A stretch of 64,000 nt of DNA from NCBI GenBank assembly GCA_947501805.1, contig CANMXJ010000008.1:1-64000 (forward strand), in the 5' to 3' direction. The notes under the pieces are model-generated. The model did not search any database. It was not told the DNA's origin and saw only the letters and a list, made by a program, of their open reading frames with translations. How positions within the stretch are numbered: the first letter of the stretch is position 1; each line of letters begins with the position of its first letter. Origin of the DNA: an uncultured Sulfitobacter sp. GTDB lineage: Bacteria > Pseudomonadota > Alphaproteobacteria > Rhodobacterales > Rhodobacteraceae. Both the position numbers and the translations under genes were made by a program. Below, one piece after another: positions 62,502-64,000 of this stretch.

Positions 62502-64000
62502 ACATGGTGCTTCCCCAGAAAACACCGGATGCGCGGGTCGGGCAGATCATCAAACTGGCAGTGATGGCCGTTGGTGGTCAGGGCGGCGGTGTGCTGACAT
62601 CATGGATCGAAAGCATGGCACGCGCACAAGGATATGTGTGTCAGGCGACAAGTGTGGCCGGTGTGGCGCAGCGCACGGGGGCCACGATTTATTACGTCGA
62701 AATGACACCGAAATCCGAGCTGGAGCCGGTTTTTGCACTGGCCCCTGCGGGTGGTGACGTTGATATTCTGATTGCATCGGAAATGATGGAAGTGGGCCGC
62801 GCGGTGATGCGCGGTTTTGTGACGCCGGACCGCACGGTGTTGATCGGATCAACCCATCGTTCCTTGGCTGTCTCGGAAAAGATGGCCCCGGGTGACGGGA
62901 TCGCAGATGCGGACGAGGTCCGTGCTGCCGCCGAGATTGCAGCGCAGCAGTTGATTTTGGCGGATATGGACAAGCTGGCTGTTGAACAGGGGTCTGTGAT
63001 TTCGTCGAGCTTGTTTGGTGCGCTGGCGGGGGCTGATGCCCTACCGTTCCCAAGGGAAGCGTTTGAAGATGCGATCAAGGCGAGTGGCAAAGGAGTTGAG
63101 GCATCGCTGCGCGCTTTTGCTGCCGGTTATGATGCGGCGCGCCATGGCGTTGCCGCGCCGGAGCAAGAGGCCGTGAAACCCGCACCGGCATTGCAAGGCC
63201 CGGCAAAGGAAATGCGCAAGTGGGAGGGGCTGGTTGCGCGTGCGCAAGCGATGCCCGCACCGGTTCAGGAAATGGCGCTGCATGGTTTGATGAAGGTCGT
63301 GGATTTTCAGAACTGCGCCTATGGGACCGTCTATCTGGATCGTCTGGACGGTGTTGTTGCACAGGATGATTCAGCGCATGATTTTCTGCTGAGTGCGACA
63401 GCTGCAAAATATATTGCCACTGCAATGGCCTATGACGACATCATTCGGGTTGCGGACCTCAAGACACGGCAACCGCGGATGGAGCGGATCTGGAACGAGA
63501 TGGGGGCGAAAAGTGCGAACCTCGTTGAGCTGACCGAGTTTTTCCATCCCCGCGCCGAAGAGGTTGCCAGTCTGATGCCAGCCAAAATGGGTGCGGCCTG
63601 GGAGTCAAATCCTAAACGCATGGCGCTGTTGAACCGCTTGTTCAACAAGGGGCGGCGGTTGCGGACGCATACACTGCGGTCGTTCCTGATGCTGCATTTT
63701 TTGGGTGGGCTGAAAGGCTATCGGTTGCAAACACGGCGGCATCAGGTCGAAGTGGCACATCTGGAGGCGTGGTTGCGTGATAGCCTGAGCGTGTTGAAGG
63801 ATGATTACACGCTAGCGGTGGAGTTGCTGAAAAACCGCCGATTGGTCAAAGGCTATTCTGATACCCATGCGCGCGGATTGACGAAATTCGGCACCGTGAT
63901 GGGTGCTGCGGCTTTGTTGAAAGGACGGACGGATGCGGCGGACTGGATGAACCGGTTACGCGAGGCAGCTTTGCAAGACCCGGATGGCAAAACGTTGGAA
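62498..64000 (+). CDS. iorB: Indolepyruvate-type oxidoreductase beta subunit (IorB), truncated by the window end
   Basis: The open frame continues to the last base (501 codons visible), so the C-terminus is outside the window. The N-terminal gamma-type domain has KLAVMAVGGQGGGVLTSWI and TSVAGVAQRTGATIYYVEM, the family markers. The ATG at 62498 overlaps the iorA stop (ATGA). Classical IorB is only about 200 residues. The visible chain of over 500 residues carries a large extra C-terminal region of the kind also seen at the end of the fused IOR at 5905. Confidence 0.86.
   Translation, partial: MNMVLPQKTPDARVGQIIKLAVMAVGGQGGGVLTSWIESMARAQGYVCQATSVAGVAQRTGATIYYVEMTPKSELEPVFALAPAGGDVDILIASEMMEVGRAVMRGFVTPDRTVLIGSTHRSLAVSEKMAPGDGIADADEVRAAAEIAAQQLILADMDKLAVEQGSVISSSLFGALAGADALPFPREAFEDAIKASGKGVEASLRAFAAGYDAARHGVAAPEQEAVKPAPALQGPAKEMRKWEGLVARAQAMPAPVQEMALHGLMKVVDFQNCAYGTVYLDRLDGVVAQDDSAHDFLLSATAAKYIATAMAYDDIIRVADLKTRQPRMERIWNEMGAKSANLVELTEFFHPRAEEVASLMPAKMGAAWESNPKRMALLNRLFNKGRRLRTHTLRSFLMLHFLGGLKGYRLQTRRHQVEVAHLEAWLRDSLSVLKDDYTLAVELLKNRRLVKGYSDTHARGLTKFGTVMGAAALLKGRTDAADWMNRLREAALQDPDGKTLE

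Noticed and set aside
1-64000. CRISPR arrays, tRNA or rRNA genes, insertion sequences.
   Set aside because: No direct-repeat and spacer pattern, no tRNA-like cloverleaf, no rRNA-like conserved sequence and no transposase were seen.

Overview
The window looks like part of a large extrachromosomal replicon (plasmid or chromid) of a marine Roseobacter-type alphaproteobacterium (Rhodobacterales). The main evidence is a complete replication and partition module at 46.1-50.1 kb. It holds a Rep_3-family initiator (roseobacter RepB type), about five iteron-like repeats at 22-25 bp spacing, a parA-parB pair and two copies of a perfect TTGCCCATGGGCAA palindrome. The density of TRAP transporters, SulP, Dpp-type and polyamine-type ABC transporters and aromatic ring-cleavage genes also fits this group. 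No rRNA, tRNA, CRISPR array or intact insertion sequence was seen. Almost all of the DNA is dense catabolic operons.

Region by region. (1) 0.2-11.8 kb: a gentisate module. A plus-strand operon carries dctPQM-type TRAP uptake, a fused indolepyruvate-type 2-oxoacid:acceptor oxidoreductase (IOR), a fumarylpyruvate hydrolase-like enzyme, gentisate dioxygenase and a maleylpyruvate isomerase. Divergent from it lie an acyl-CoA thioesterase and two MarR regulators, and an alpha-hydroxyacid dehydrogenase converges on these. (2) 11.9-19.3 kb: an organosulfate module with a TAXI-type TRAP transporter, a cytoplasmic sulfatase/phosphonate monoester hydrolase, a SulP anion transporter and a divergent IclR regulator. 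(3) 19.3-26.0 kb: a homogentisate module with hmgA, fahA and a pirin, divergent from a MarR regulator, a small ORF and a CoA-transferase that could activate the acetoacetate released by FahA. (4) 26.1-28.9 kb: a LysR gene divergent from doxX, an FMN reductase and a second pirin, probably for quinone or electrophile stress.

(5) 29.1-39.4 kb: a polyamine/quaternary-amine module. One minus-strand operon encodes a PotFGHI-like ABC transporter, a trimethylamine-dehydrogenase-fold demethylase, a Rieske monooxygenase of the carnitine/betaine type and a SpuC-like aminotransferase. It is divergent from a BetI-like TetR gene with a perfect 22-bp operator between them, and an AguB-like amidase lies next door. 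(6) 39.7-46.1 kb: three fold-type-I PLP enzymes, an amidohydrolase, an AHL-lactonase-like MBL protein, an SDR and a small Hint-leader-like ORF. (7) 46.1-50.1 kb: replication and partition. (8) 50.1-64.0 kb: two divergent operons. The minus-strand one has a Dpp-type ABC transporter and a CrtI-like FAD oxidoreductase. The plus-strand one has a kynurenine-formamidase/isatin-hydrolase-type cyclase, a second CrtI-like FAD oxidoreductase, a MarR regulator, a secreted VOC protein and a split IOR (iorA, iorB) that runs off the window end.

The most interesting candidates are two. One is the 53.6-64 kb IOR module, whose enzyme set suggests ring-opening of a cyclic alpha-keto amide or lactone followed by oxidative decarboxylation to an acyl-CoA. 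The other is the 29-39 kb module, which combines trimethylammonium demethylation with polyamine transamination and could degrade N-methylated polyamines.
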